The position numbers and the translations under genes were made by a program. A model generated the notes under the pieces. It saw nothing but the letters and a program-made list of their open reading frames with translations. It did not search any database and had not been told where the DNA came from. A stretch of DNA of 64,000 nt. Source: Helicobacter colisuis (GTDB lineage: Bacteria > Campylobacterota > Campylobacteria > Campylobacterales > Helicobacteraceae). Shown one piece after another: positions 36,008-45,571 of this stretch. Each line of letters starts with the position of its first letter. Positions within the stretch are counted from its first letter, which is position 1. Where the stretch lies: positions 248,001-312,000 of the forward strand of contig NZ_JAMOKX010000001.1 of the NCBI RefSeq assembly GCF_023646285.1. Direction: 5' to 3'.

Positions 36008-38155
36008 TTAGGCTAGAATTTGCAATAGTTTTAACTCCACTTTGTTTTTACTAAGCGATAACACTTCAACTTCCACATTATCGCCCTCTTTTAAAACATC
36101 AGAAACTTTTTGTTCGCGATTATTCGTGATTTTTGAAATATGCAATAGTCCATCATAGCCTTTTGGCAACTCCACAAATGCACCAAACTCCACAATCTTT
36201 TTCACTTTACCTTGATAAATATCACCAATCTTATAAAGCTCTTGAGGATTTTTTATGATTTTTAAAATGTGCATTTTAGCCGCTTCTACTTTTTCTTTAT
36301 TGCTTCCACTGACTTTTACTTCACCATTTTCACGATTCAAATCCACTGCAACGCTAAATTTTTCAATAATTTCTTTAATCGTTCTCCCTGCTTGTCCAAT
36401 CACATCAATAATTTTGCTAGGCTCAATTGAAAAAATTTGCAAGCTTGGCAAAACCGATTCATTAAGTACGATTTTTTCTTTTGCCTCTTCCATTAAATCC
36501 AAAATATGATTCCGCGCTTCTTTGGCTTGTGTTAATGCCTTTTGCAAAATTTCACTCTTAAGCCCACCTAGCTTAATATCCATTTGCATTGCAGTGATTC
36601 CATTCCTAGAACCAGCAATCTTAAAGTCCATATCGCCATCGTGATCTTCTAAACCCATAATATCAGTTAAAATCGCATATTTATCATTCTCACACACAAG
36701 TCCCATTGCCACTCCGGCAATTAAACTTGTGCATTTAATCCCAGCAGCAGCTAACGCTAAAGATCCACCACAAACCGTTGCCATAGATGAAGAACCATTG
36801 GATTCTAAAATTTCAGAAACAAGGCGAATCGTCTTTAAATCTCCATTAATCACACTTGCTTCCAAGGCTCTTTTAGCAAGATTCCCGTGTCCTAGCTCTC
36901 TTCTACCAGGCGCAGAAATACTACTTGCCTCCCCAACGCTAAAGGGCGGGAAGTTATAATGCACCATAAAACGCTCTTTTAGTGGTGCTTTATCCGTAAG
37001 TAATTCATAACTTTGTGCATCCATTTCTCCACCCAAAGTAGCCACCACCAAAGCCTGCGTTTGCCCACGCGTAAAAAGCGCACTTGAGTGTGCATTAGGC
37101 AGAAAATTTGTTTCAATACTAATTGGACGCACTTCTTTTAATCCTCTCCCATCAGCCCTTTTGGATTCTTCTAAAATCATTGCCCTAATAATCTCTCGCT
37201 TAATTTTTAACACACTCTCTAACACACATTTTTCAAGCGATTCTATCTCTTTTAGATTCTTCTCTTCCCATTCTTTTTGGATTTTTTTGGCAAAAGCGTG
37301 TAAAAGGCTATTGCGTTCTGTCTTAGAGAGACTTTGAATAATACTTTTTAGTTCTTCTAAATGTGATTCTTTAATGTATCCCACAATCTCACTTGAAACA
37401 AAACTTTTTCTTTTATTTTCTAAAACTATTGGAGTTTTCACAAATTCTTTAAAAGATTCCTCAAGTGCTTGACTTCTTTGAGAAATTGCCTTTTTAGCCA
37501 TTTCCAAAACTTCAATCATCTCTTCTTCGCTCAATTCATTAGCACTAAACTCTGCATTCTCTCGATGAATAGCAACTCCCCCAAAACTTCTCATTTCAAT
37601 CATCAATAATTCTTCTCTAACGCCACTTACAAATAAATCCAATGTGCTCTCTTCTAGCTCTTTTAAGCTAGGATTTATCACAAACTCGCCCCCTATTCTC
37701 CCAATCCTCACAGCACTCACAGGAAAACTTAGCGGAATCTCGCTCACATAAAGTGCTGCACTTGCAGCATTTAGCGCTAAAAGCTGTAAATCCGCATCTT
37801 CATCAGCACTCAAAACCATAAGGGTAATTTGTGTAGGATAACAATAATCTTTTGGGAAAAGCGGTCTTAAACTTCGATCTACAATTCTAGCACTCAAAGT
37901 TTCAAAATCACCAGGCTTAGCTTCTCTTTTGATGTAACCACCAGGAAACTTCCCTGCTGCATAAGCTTTTTCAATGTATTGAACTGTTAAGGGCAAAAAA
38001 TCTTCTTCTATAACTTCTTGCGTGTCAATGGCTATAGTTGCCAATACAACATTATTTCCACTTTGCAAATAAACACTACCACTGCATTGTTTTGCAAACT
38101 TATCAAAAATATATTTTTCTTCTTTTTCTAAAAACGATAAAGTTACTTGTCCCAT
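36008..38155 (-). CDS. pnp: Polynucleotide phosphorylase
   Basis: A 715-residue 3'-5' exoribonuclease using phosphate. Two RNase PH-like halves ([14 protein letters not shown] in the first; [12 protein letters not shown] and [16 protein letters not shown] in the second) are followed by a KH domain (about 570-625, [12 protein letters not shown]) and an S1 domain (about 635-710, [21 protein letters not shown]...). It is essential for RNA turnover and quality control. Its last 35 codons are duplicated at 32330-32434. It is first in an apparent minus-strand group with the phosphoribosyltransferase 15 bp upstream. Confidence 0.96.
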   Translation of the reverse strand: MGQVTLSFLEKEEKYIFDKFAKQCSGSVYLQSGNNVVLATIAIDTQEVIEEDFLPLTVQYIEKAYAAGKFPGGYIKREAKPGDFETLSARIVDRSLRPLFPKDYCYPTQITLMVLSADEDADLQLLALNAASAALYVSEIPLSFPVSAVRIGRIGGEFVINPSLKELEESTLDLFVSGVREELLMIEMRSFGGVAIHRENAEFSANELSEEEMIEVLEMAKKAISQRSQALEESFKEFVKTPIVLENKRKSFVSSEIVGYIKESHLEELKSIIQSLSKTERNSLLHAFAKKIQKEWEEKNLKEIESLEKCVLESVLKIKREIIRAMILEESKRADGRGLKEVRPISIETNFLPNAHSSALFTRGQTQALVVATLGGEMDAQSYELLTDKAPLKERFMVHYNFPPFSVGEASSISAPGRRELGHGNLAKRALEASVINGDLKTIRLVSEILESNGSSSMATVCGGSLALAAAGIKCTSLIAGVAMGLVCENDKYAILTDIMGLEDHDGDMDFKIAGSRNGITAMQMDIKLGGLKSEILQKALTQAKEARNHILDLMEEAKEKIVLNESVLPSLQIFSIEPSKIIDVIGQAGRTIKEIIEKFSVAVDLNRENGEVKVSGSNKEKVEAAKMHILKIIKNPQELYKIGDIYQGKVKKIVEFGAFVELPKGYDGLLHISKITNNREQKVSDVLKEGDNVEVEVLSLSKNKVELKLLQILA
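36011..36115 (+). repeat. Duplicated 3' end of pnp, right (functional) copy
   Basis: The in-gene partner of the copy at 32330-32434: 102 of 105 bases identical and the same orientation. The two copies bracket the transsulfuration/ABC cassette. Confidence 0.92.
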
Positions 38156-38170
38156 TTTTACTCCTTAGGC

Positions 38171-38848
38171 TTATGATTGTATTTTTGAAAAAATTTCTTC
38201 TATCATACTTGGTTTAACAGGCGGATAATCCTTGTAGTAATAGTCAATATCTACAAATGTTTTTGTTTTATAAAGACAAAATACCCCATCAGTTACTTCC
38301 TCCATTGCCTTAGCAACTTCATAGGGTGCCACTGGTGTTGCAAAATAAATTGTTTTTGCTTGTAAAGTCGTAACAGATTTTATTGCAGAAAGTGCCGTTA
38401 AACCGCTATCAATCCCATCATCTACTAACAAAACGCGCTTATTTTTAAGTGAAATAAGCGGATTTCCCTTGCGATATTGATAGATAAGTGGAAGCATTTT
38501 ATCTTCATATTGCCGTTGCACTTCCCCATAAATATAGTCCAAACTAATCCCAAAAGAACGCACTAATGCTTCACTAATAACAACATCGTGAGTTTCTGTT
38601 GCCATAGCAATTTCACACTCAGGATTATTAGGAGCAAGAATTGGAGCAGTAAAGAGAAATGCCAAAGGTGCTTTGATAGCTTGTGCTAAGGAGTTTGCCA
38701 ACAAGATTCCATTAAAAGAGATTCCAACCACAATACAATCTTGATTTTCAAAAAAGCTAAGTGGCATATTATTGAGTAATTTTTGCAATGCATCATTGCG
38801 ATTTTCAAACAATGCCTTGCGCATTAAAGAATGTGTCATACCGCCCAT
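38171..38848 (-). CDS. Phosphoribosyltransferase-family protein
   Basis: A 225-residue type I PRTase-like protein. The PRPP-binding loop is VLLVDDGIDSGLTALSAI (about 137-153), and VVGISFNGILLANSLA (about 42) gives the PPi loop. No hood motif fixes the base it uses. Similar proteins act as ComF-like or unassigned PRTases. It lies between lptD and pnp, as I recall for H. pylori (HP1213-HP1218 region). A shorter start at the fourth codon (MTHSL) is also possible. Confidence 0.8.
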   Translation of the reverse strand: MGGMTHSLMRKALFENRNDALQKLLNNMPLSFFENQDCIVVGISFNGILLANSLAQAIKAPLAFLFTAPILAPNNPECEIAMATETHDVVISEALVRSFGISLDYIYGEVQRQYEDKMLPLIYQYRKGNPLISLKNKRVLLVDDGIDSGLTALSAIKSVTTLQAKTIYFATPVAPYEVAKAMEEVTDGVFCLYKTKTFVDIDYYYKDYPPVKPSMIEEIFSKIQS

Positions 38849-38865
38849 AATTTCTCCATTACTAG

Positions 38866-41007
38866 CTAATTTCCTAATTTCACATCACTGCTTAAGAGCG
38901 GAACAAATTTGATAGTTAAGAGAACATATTTATCATCTCTTGCTTCAGCCCCCCTTGAGGTTAGCACAGGATAAATTTCACTCACATATTTTATTCCAAA
39001 GGAAAAGCACCGAATTTGCGTATCAATTCCAACCTGCCAAGTTTTAAAATAGCGTTCTTTATAGTCATAACCAGCACCTGCAAACAAATCAAAACTTTCA
39101 AATTCTTTTCTAAAGTTTGCATTAATATAATTTGCCTCTCCAAACCTGCCATTTAACAAATCCTCATGTGCAAAATCCTCTCGCATAAAGTGTCCAAAAC
39201 TTACATTAACATAATCACTTTCATAATTTATTTGATGTGTTGCTTCAGAGATTCTTCCCTTTTTGTGCGAATAAAAAATATCACTTAAAAAGCTCCATTG
39301 ATAATCTAAAAAATACTGAACTTCATTTTCTAGTTCTCCTAATTTTTCTCCACCATCTTTCAAATAAAAATATTGCTCCATCTTGTGAGATAAAATCAAA
39401 GAATTATCTAAAGTATAAAAATGCTGCTTTCCACTTACTCTTAACTCTTGTCTCTCCCCAGGCAAAGTAAAAAAGTTTGTAAAATCACCTGCCTTATTTT
39501 CAAATCCAGGCAAAATATATTCTGCCTCCAAGCTAAGCGTGTGCCCAAAATGATCGTATTTTTTAACCAAATCTGTATTGAGTTTGATTTGATAATATTG
39601 ACTTAAATACCTGCCATCTTTTAAATGCAACCCATTTCCCACATTAGAATAATCCACACTTGTGCCATAAAAAGTAGGAGAAAGTGAAAGATTAGCAAAA
39701 TCATTCCACAAACTCTGTGTGTAAATAATAGGCAACTTGGCTTCTTGCTGGATAGCGCGATAACCAATAGGACGAGTGAAGTGATTTGCCTTATAATCAA
39801 AGTCATAATACAAATTATCTACTAAAATATTTTCAATTTGGCGATGGTATTGAATCTGCGGTAAAGTCTGCAAAGTGCGAGCATTACTTGTTTGCTCCAA
39901 ATCCGAATAATATCTCGCAGAAAATCCCAAATAATCTTCACTGCTTTTAAGATAATAATTCATTCTAGAAGTGAGTAAATTTCCTTGTAAATCCGCTGTA
40001 TTTTGAGCATTCTCATCTTGCAATCTAAAATAATCAATATCTGAAATCTGTGAAATATCAAGATATAACCCATCTTCATAAAAATAATCAGATTCTTTAG
40101 AAAAAAGATTCTCGCGACCATATTTTAATTGAATTCCATAATGCTCACGATTCTCTAAATCATAGGTTTGTTGATAAGATTTACTATTAGCAAAAAACCC
40201 TAAATTAGCCCATAAAATCTCATCTTTATCATCAATAATACGAAATTCATTATAAAATCCACCACCCCTTTTAGTTCGAATCTGTGGCGCAAAAGTCATA
40301 TCCCAATTATCATCTGGAGCTATGAAAACAGGTTGCGAATAAATCAATCCATCATCACTAGAATTCCCAACAATAGGATAAAGCAAACCTGATTTTCTTT
40401 TATAGCCTAGCGAAAAAGACAAATAAGGAAAATAAAGCACAGGCACATCATAAACACAAAGGTATGGATGCCAAATTGTTAGCCATTCTTGATTGGCATC
40501 ATATTCTCCCTCTTTTGCCTTGATTTTCCATATGGGATTATTCACGCTACAAGTAGAAACATTAGCCTCTTTAATTTGATAGACATTGTTATTAAATTCC
40601 GCACTTTGAGAATCCACCCACAAACCACTCTCAGAATCCTGCAAATAAAAAGGCTCTAAAAACGAATAATCTTCTTGGAGTTTAATTTTAACTTCTTCAG
40701 ATTTTAGATAAAGTGAATTTCCTTTATAAGCATTAACATTCCCACTTAAAATAATTTCTTGATTTTGTGTATCATAAACAGCCTTATTTGCTGTAACAAA
40801 ATAATCAAGATTGATAATAGTTACATGCCCTTTACCGATAATTTCCGTTTTGCTATATTCCATATCATCAGCTAAGAACTCAAAAATTGATTCTTGTTTA
40901 TTATTAAATTGTTTGATAGCCGCCCTTGCTTCCACATCACTTGAAATCAAAGCAAGAGCTGCAACCAAACTTAATGTAAAAATTTCCTTTTTTATTATCA
41001 TTAACAT
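38866..41007 (-). CDS. lptD: LPS-assembly protein LptD
   Basis: Outer-membrane protein of 713 residues that inserts LPS at the cell surface with LptE. A signal peptide (ALALISSDVEARA) precedes an N-terminal OstA domain (about 45-135, YSKTEIIGKGHVTIINLDYFVT...). The C-terminal beta-barrel shows alternating aromatic strands (YLSQYYQIKLN, HTLSLEAEYILPGFE) and a DxxLLTIKFVPL final strand. The length is slightly shorter than E. coli (784). The start follows TTAAG. It overlaps nothing, and ends 17 bp before the PRTase. Confidence 0.92.
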   Translation of the reverse strand: MLMIIKKEIFTLSLVAALALISSDVEARAAIKQFNNKQESIFEFLADDMEYSKTEIIGKGHVTIINLDYFVTANKAVYDTQNQEIILSGNVNAYKGNSLYLKSEEVKIKLQEDYSFLEPFYLQDSESGLWVDSQSAEFNNNVYQIKEANVSTCSVNNPIWKIKAKEGEYDANQEWLTIWHPYLCVYDVPVLYFPYLSFSLGYKRKSGLLYPIVGNSSDDGLIYSQPVFIAPDDNWDMTFAPQIRTKRGGGFYNEFRIIDDKDEILWANLGFFANSKSYQQTYDLENREHYGIQLKYGRENLFSKESDYFYEDGLYLDISQISDIDYFRLQDENAQNTADLQGNLLTSRMNYYLKSSEDYLGFSARYYSDLEQTSNARTLQTLPQIQYHRQIENILVDNLYYDFDYKANHFTRPIGYRAIQQEAKLPIIYTQSLWNDFANLSLSPTFYGTSVDYSNVGNGLHLKDGRYLSQYYQIKLNTDLVKKYDHFGHTLSLEAEYILPGFENKAGDFTNFFTLPGERQELRVSGKQHFYTLDNSLILSHKMEQYFYLKDGGEKLGELENEVQYFLDYQWSFLSDIFYSHKKGRISEATHQINYESDYVNVSFGHFMREDFAHEDLLNGRFGEANYINANFRKEFESFDLFAGAGYDYKERYFKTWQVGIDTQIRCFSFGIKYVSEIYPVLTSRGAEARDDKYVLLTIKFVPLLSSDVKLGN

Positions 41008-41010
41008 ACT

Positions 41011-41466
41011 TTAGAGACTAACTACAATAGTTTTTGCAACCTTATCGTGCAAAGCTTGTCTGATTCTGTTTTCAAAAATCAACAAAAAGGGTAAATACAT
41101 TAAAATTTCACTCAAAAGCCTAAAAAATGATCTAATAAAGGCTTGTTTCATCTTAGGATTATCCAGCAATTCAACTTCTATAACGCGGATTCTTACTACT
41201 ATTTTTCCTATGGTAGCTCCATAAAAATGCACAAAAAACCATTGATAAAGAAGTTTAATGAGATACAGCGCCATCCAAGAGCTTGAAACAATACTTAACA
41301 TTGCCTCTGTGTCTTGCGCATTTTGTGCGATTCTATCCCAATTAATCCCTATAAGAATCATAGAAACCAATAAATCATCAACCATAAAGGCAACAAATCT
41401 TTTCCACAAGGGCGCAAGCTTTATCTCTTCTCTTGCAAGTGTTTCTTCAATTTTTTCAATATCCAT
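41011..41466 (-). CDS. RDD-family membrane protein
   Basis: 151 residues with three membrane helices and the RDD signature. APLWKRFVAFMVDDLLVSM opens the domain with its Arg-Asp-Asp pattern (RFVAFMVDD), and GATIGKIVVRIRVIE is the second conserved block. RDD proteins have been linked to Na+ or Li+ export and to membrane stress, but this one is unassigned. The start codon overlaps the purD stop by one base and the stop precedes lptD by 3 bp, so all three are probably one transcript. Confidence 0.85.
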   Translation of the reverse strand: MDIEKIEETLAREEIKLAPLWKRFVAFMVDDLLVSMILIGINWDRIAQNAQDTEAMLSIVSSSWMALYLIKLLYQWFFVHFYGATIGKIVVRIRVIEVELLDNPKMKQAFIRSFFRLLSEILMYLPFLLIFENRIRQALHDKVAKTIVVSL

Positions 41467-42725
41467 TACTTTCCTAACACTTGATATGCAATATCTTTAC
41501 GATATTGCATACCCTCAAAATGAACTTCACTTACTTTAGCATAGGCATTCTTTACTGCTTCTTGGACACTTTGACCCTTTCCTACACAAACCAAAACTCT
41601 CCCGCCACTAGCAATAAGCTCTCCATTCTCACTATTCACTCCTGCAAAAGAAATAAGAGAATCTTTGGAATGATTTTCTAAAATCGTAATTTTTGCTTTT
41701 TTAGAGCTTTTATAAGGATAATCTTTAGAAGCCACCACAACCCCCACACAAACACTGTCTTCTAATTCATAATGGACAGATTTTAAATCCCCACTTGCAC
41801 AACCCAAAAAGCAATCTAGCAAACCACTTTTAAAAAGTGGCATTAGCACTTCACACTCAGGATCGCCAAAACGAACATTAAATTCTAACAAATAAGGCTT
41901 ATCTTTAACTACCATAATCCCACAAAACAAAGCACCACTAAAAGGATTTCCCTCCTTTTCCATTCCTGCTAAAGTTGGTAAAATAATGCTCTCTTTTACT
42001 GCTTTAATTAATTCAGAACTAGCAAGTGGAGAAGGCGCATAAGCCCCCATTCCACCAGTATTTGGACCTTTATCTCCATCTAATAATCTCTTATGATCTT
42101 GCGCAGCAGGCAAAACAATAAAATCCTTGCCATCACACATTGCAAAAACCGATAACTCAAAACCATCTAAAAATTCCTCAATCACCACCTTTTTGCCAGA
42201 ATCTCCAAAACTCTTGCCCTCAAGCATATCTTGCACTACACTTTTGGCTTCCTCATAGCTTTGTGCGATTACCACACCTTTTCCTGCACACAAGCCATCT
42301 GCTTTTACGACAATAGGCAAATTTAAAGAATCAATAAAATCACACGCTTCCTCATAGTCTTGCGTTTGGATAAATTGCGCTGTTGGGATTTCATATTTTT
42401 TTGCAAACTCTTTCATATAAGCTTTAGAACCCTCCAATCTAGCAGCTGCTTGACTTGGACCAAAGGTTAAGATTCCATTCTCTCGCAATTTATCTGCCAA
42501 CCCCTCCACTAAAGGTGCTTCAGGTCCAATAATCACCAAACCAATTTTCTGCGTAATTGCAAATTCAACAAACTCATCATCATCTTTAAAATCAATATTT
42601 TTGCCAAGCTTACTTGTCGCTCCATTTCCCGGATAAAAATAAATCCCATCGATTCGACATTCTCTCTGCAACGCTAAACCAATAGAATACTCTCTGCCAC
42701 CACTTCCAACAATAACGATTTCCAT
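41466..42725 (-). CDS. purD: Phosphoribosylamine-glycine ligase (GARS)
   Basis: An ATP-grasp enzyme of 419 residues that makes GAR in purine synthesis. The N-terminal domain has VGSGGREYSIG (about 6-16). VKADGLCAGKGVVIA (about 142-156) is the ATP-grasp loop, FGDSGKKVVIEEFLDG follows, and PNTGGMGAYAP (about 214-224) is diagnostic. EFNVRFGDPECEVLMP binds metal. A TATAAT box lies upstream on this strand at 42775-42780. The probable 6S RNA is immediately upstream and in the same direction. Confidence 0.96.
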   Translation of the reverse strand: MEIVIVGSGGREYSIGLALQRECRIDGIYFYPGNGATSKLGKNIDFKDDDEFVEFAITQKIGLVIIGPEAPLVEGLADKLRENGILTFGPSQAAARLEGSKAYMKEFAKKYEIPTAQFIQTQDYEEACDFIDSLNLPIVVKADGLCAGKGVVIAQSYEEAKSVVQDMLEGKSFGDSGKKVVIEEFLDGFELSVFAMCDGKDFIVLPAAQDHKRLLDGDKGPNTGGMGAYAPSPLASSELIKAVKESIILPTLAGMEKEGNPFSGALFCGIMVVKDKPYLLEFNVRFGDPECEVLMPLFKSGLLDCFLGCASGDLKSVHYELEDSVCVGVVVASKDYPYKSSKKAKITILENHSKDSLISFAGVNSENGELIASGGRVLVCVGKGQSVQEAVKNAYAKVSEVHFEGMQYRKDIAYQVLGK

Positions 42726-42785
42726 CTTTTACAACCCCTAGAATTTGATTTTTACAATACCTAAAAACTTAGGAATTATAAAAAG

Positions 42786-42984
42786 CAAAAACCCAAGTGG
42801 GCGCTTATAATTGTGTAAGCCCTAAAAATTTAAGGATTCTAGCCATAAGTTCTTTATTAGGCGGCAGATTCTCATCTCAACTTAAGAGACTAATAACGAA
42901 AACACCATCACACAAAAGAATCTATACAACTAGCAATATTTGATGTGTTGGACTCCAAAAAAATAAATCGCGTTCCACTCAGGC
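42786..42984 (-). ncRNA. ssrS: Probable 6S RNA (RNA polymerase regulator)
   Basis: About 199 nt on the minus strand, starting 6-7 bases after TATAAT (plus-strand ATTATA, 42991-42996). The two ends pair: 5' CCTGAGTGG with 3' CCACTTGGG (nine pairs including two G-U). Next come GCG/CGC and AGTCC/GGGCT, then a loose central region, then a strong inner stem AGATTCT/AGAATCT. This long rod with an open centre is the 6S shape, which mimics an open promoter for sigma-70 polymerase. The 3' end runs into TTGGGTTTTTGC. Its place upstream of purD resembles the E. coli pairing of 6S with a one-carbon/purine-linked gene. The identification is by structure, not by search. A second TATAAT for purD lies just downstream. 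Confidence 0.65.
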
Positions 42985-43095
42985 AATAAAATTATAAAAC
43001 ATCCTAGCTAAAAGTAGCTTTTAATTTTTAACAATTAACTACAAAATTAGTATTTTTTTGGCACAATACTTTAACTAAAATCTTAGGAGAATATT

Positions 43096-43593
43096 ATGAT
43101 AAAAAAAATTTTTGCTTCTACCCTTTTAAGTCTTAGCTTACTTAATGCAAATGAATGTGTATGTTTTGAACTAAAAGGGGAATTTGGGGAAGAAATCAAA
43201 GCGATTTTAAAAAAATATTCCAAAAATTTAGGTTCTAAAGATATTCAAGTTATCAGAGAAGATGCGGATTTAACCATTCAAGAAAAAAGCTTTTTAGAGA
43301 GTCTTATTGGGACAGGTAAAGTCGCCTCCTCTAGCCAAAAAAATGATCTTGAAAATGGCAAAAAACTTTATAATCGCGATTGTGCTAGTTGTCATGGAGA
43401 AAAAGGAGAGATTGCAGTTGCTAAAAAAACTCCTATTAACACTTGGAGCACACAAGATATAGCTGATGAAATCAAAAGCTATCAAAATCAAGACTTCCAA
43501 GGACAATCTCGCTTTATTAAAAATCAAATCGCCCAAAGATACACCAAAAAAGATATGGAAGATGTCGGCGCTTATGTGGAGAGCCTAAAATAA
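43096..43593 (+). CDS. Monohaem c-type cytochrome, periplasmic
   Basis: 165 residues with a signal peptide (FASTLLSLSLLNA), an N-terminal region of about 75 residues with two cysteines (ECVCFELKG) and a class I cytochrome domain with CASCH (haem site, about 95-99) and a late YVESLK helix. No clear methionine ligand apart from the KDMEDVG stretch is visible. The role, electron transfer in the periplasm, is general; the partner is unknown. The start follows TAGGAGA. Opposite in strand to the 6S RNA and purD. Confidence 0.88.
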   Translation: MIKKIFASTLLSLSLLNANECVCFELKGEFGEEIKAILKKYSKNLGSKDIQVIREDADLTIQEKSFLESLIGTGKVASSSQKNDLENGKKLYNRDCASCHGEKGEIAVAKKTPINTWSTQDIADEIKSYQNQDFQGQSRFIKNQIAQRYTKKDMEDVGAYVESLK

Positions 43594-43639
43594 TTTAGCT
43601 CTCCATTTTTGCTCCCACTCCTTTTGCTTAAAACTTCCC

Positions 43640-45235
43640 TTATGCTAAGCCTTGTGAAGCAAGATATTCTTCATAACTTCCACGGAAATCCACCACCTCA
43701 TTGTTTTCTTTAAATTCAATAATACGATTTGCAAACGCATCAATAAGCTCTCTATCGTGGCTAACACAAATCACATTGCCACTATACTTATAAAGTGCTT
43801 CACCCAAAGCAATAATCGCCTCCAAATCCAAATGGTTTGTTGGCTCATCGAGAACTAAAAAGTTTCCTCCCTCAAGCATTAATTTACTAAGCATAATGCG
43901 ATGTTTCTCACCACCACTTAGCGATCCTACGCTTTTTTCTTGCTCTTCACCGCTAAATAGCATTCGCCCCAAGGCATTGCGAATCTCTGTAGCTTCTCTT
44001 TTTTTATCAAATCCACGCAAATATTCATAAAGCGTTTCTTCTCCTCCAATCACTTCGGTAGTATTTTGAGGGAAATATCCTCTCTCAATTGTTGCTCCCC
44101 ATTTAATCACACCACTTTGAGGTTTGAGTTTTTCACAAATGAGATCACAAAAGGTGCTTTTTCCAATCCCATTTCTGCCAATTAAAGCAATTTTATCGCC
44201 GGGTAAAATATCAAGCGATAAATCTTTCAACACGCACAAATCACCATAGCTAAATTGAAGTTTCTCTATATTTAAGGCTTCATTACCAATTTGACGATTC
44301 ACCCTAAAGACAATACTTGGGTCTCTGCGACTAGAGACTTCTAGGACTTGAATATCTAGCTTTTCTAGCTGTTTTTGACGGCTTGTAGCTTGTTTGGCTT
44401 TAGAAGCATTAGCTGAAAATCTTGCAATAAAAGATTCTAATTCCTCTTTTTCTTTGAGCTTTTTATTTCGCTCCATTTCTTGTTGTTTGGCAATCAAAGT
44501 TGATGCAATATACCAATCATCATAATTCCCACTAAATTCCCTAACATTTCTAAAATCTAAATCCAAAATATGAGTGCAAACACTATTCAAAAAATGCCTA
44601 TCATGGCTAATAACCACTAAAGTCCCTTCGTGGCGTTTTAACTGCTCTTCAAGATAGCTAATGGCTCTTAAATCAAGATTGTTAGTTGGCTCATCTAAAA
44701 ATAAAATGTCAGGCTTAGGGAATAAGACTTGCGCTAAAAGCACTTTAAACTTATCTCCACCTGTGAGCGTCTTCATAAGATCATTGTGAATCTTAGCAGG
44801 AAATCCTAAGTCTTCTAAAATCTTTTCAATCTGCACATCATATTCATAAGTAGGATCTTCTTCAGCGCAGATAATCTCTAATTCACCTAAACGCTCATTA
44901 ACCTCATCACTAAAGTCTCCCGCTTCATAAAGCTTTTCTTTTTCTTTAATAGCATCATAAAGGCGTTTATTTCCATAAAGCACACAATCTTTAATGCTAA
45001 AATCCTCAAAAGCAAACTGATTTTGTCCCAAAACCCCGAGCCTAGCACCGGTATTAAAGGCAATATCCCCGCTACTAGGCTCAATTTCACCACTTAGAAT
45101 CTTCAAAAAAGTAGATTTACCAGCACCATTAGCACCTATAAGCCCATAGCGCTTCCCTTTGTCTAGTTTTAAATTGACATTTTCAAATAATTTTTTAGTT
45201 GCATAATGCATTGAAAGTCCAGTAATTTGAACCAT
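43640..45235 (-). CDS. ABC-F family ATPase (YbiT-like)
   Basis: A 531-residue soluble protein with two ABC modules. The first has Walker A GANGAGKST and signature LTGGDKFKVLLA; the second has GRNGIGKST and LSGGEKHRIMLS. The linker between them is charged (about 235-300, ERNKKLKEKEELES). There are no membrane segments. Both Walker B motifs (ILFLDEPTNNLDL, FLVLDEPTNHLDL) are intact. ABC-F proteins act on the ribosome, rescuing or regulating translation. The length matches E. coli YbiT (530). It is divergent from pstS, with a TATAAT on this strand (plus ATTATA, 45266-45271). Confidence 0.9.
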   Translation of the reverse strand: MVQITGLSMHYATKKLFENVNLKLDKGKRYGLIGANGAGKSTFLKILSGEIEPSSGDIAFNTGARLGVLGQNQFAFEDFSIKDCVLYGNKRLYDAIKEKEKLYEAGDFSDEVNERLGELEIICAEEDPTYEYDVQIEKILEDLGFPAKIHNDLMKTLTGGDKFKVLLAQVLFPKPDILFLDEPTNNLDLRAISYLEEQLKRHEGTLVVISHDRHFLNSVCTHILDLDFRNVREFSGNYDDWYIASTLIAKQQEMERNKKLKEKEELESFIARFSANASKAKQATSRQKQLEKLDIQVLEVSSRRDPSIVFRVNRQIGNEALNIEKLQFSYGDLCVLKDLSLDILPGDKIALIGRNGIGKSTFCDLICEKLKPQSGVIKWGATIERGYFPQNTTEVIGGEETLYEYLRGFDKKREATEIRNALGRMLFSGEEQEKSVGSLSGGEKHRIMLSKLMLEGGNFLVLDEPTNHLDLEAIIALGEALYKYSGNVICVSHDRELIDAFANRIIEFKENNEVVDFRGSYEEYLASQGLA

Positions 45236-45488
45236 AAAAAAATCCTTAAATTTATTAAAATAAAATTATACTATTTATTTTTGATAGGAATAATTTCTCC
45301 TTTGCAATTTTACGAAATAATTTTAAAACTTCTTTGTTTGATAATATCTTTTAAAGCCTTAAAAATTAAAGCATTACCCTAATTACCTTTAATATGCAGA
45401 TTGTTATTACGCAAAAACCATACAGGATATTCATTTGAGTATGAATGTTCATAAAAATAAATATAGATATTGTAGTATAAATCTTAAA

Positions 45489-45506
45489 CTTTACAAAATC
45501 TTTACA
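45489..45506 (+). promoter_or_regulatory. Pho-box-like direct repeat upstream of pstS
   Basis: CTTTACA (45489-45495), four bases AAAT, then CTTTACA (45500-45506): two identical 7-mers in an 11-bp register, the geometry of a PhoB box. It lies 66 bp before the pstS start, with TACAAT (45525-45530) and TATACT (45538-45543) as -10 candidates. The rest of the 336-bp gap (45236-45571) holds the ABC-F promoter and an ATTCAT/ATGAAT inverted repeat (45429-45446), and no gene. Confidence 0.6.
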
Positions 45507-45571
45507 TTCTTAAAAATTAGATTTTACAATACTAGTTTATACTTCTAAATATTTTTATTGAGGAGTATAAA

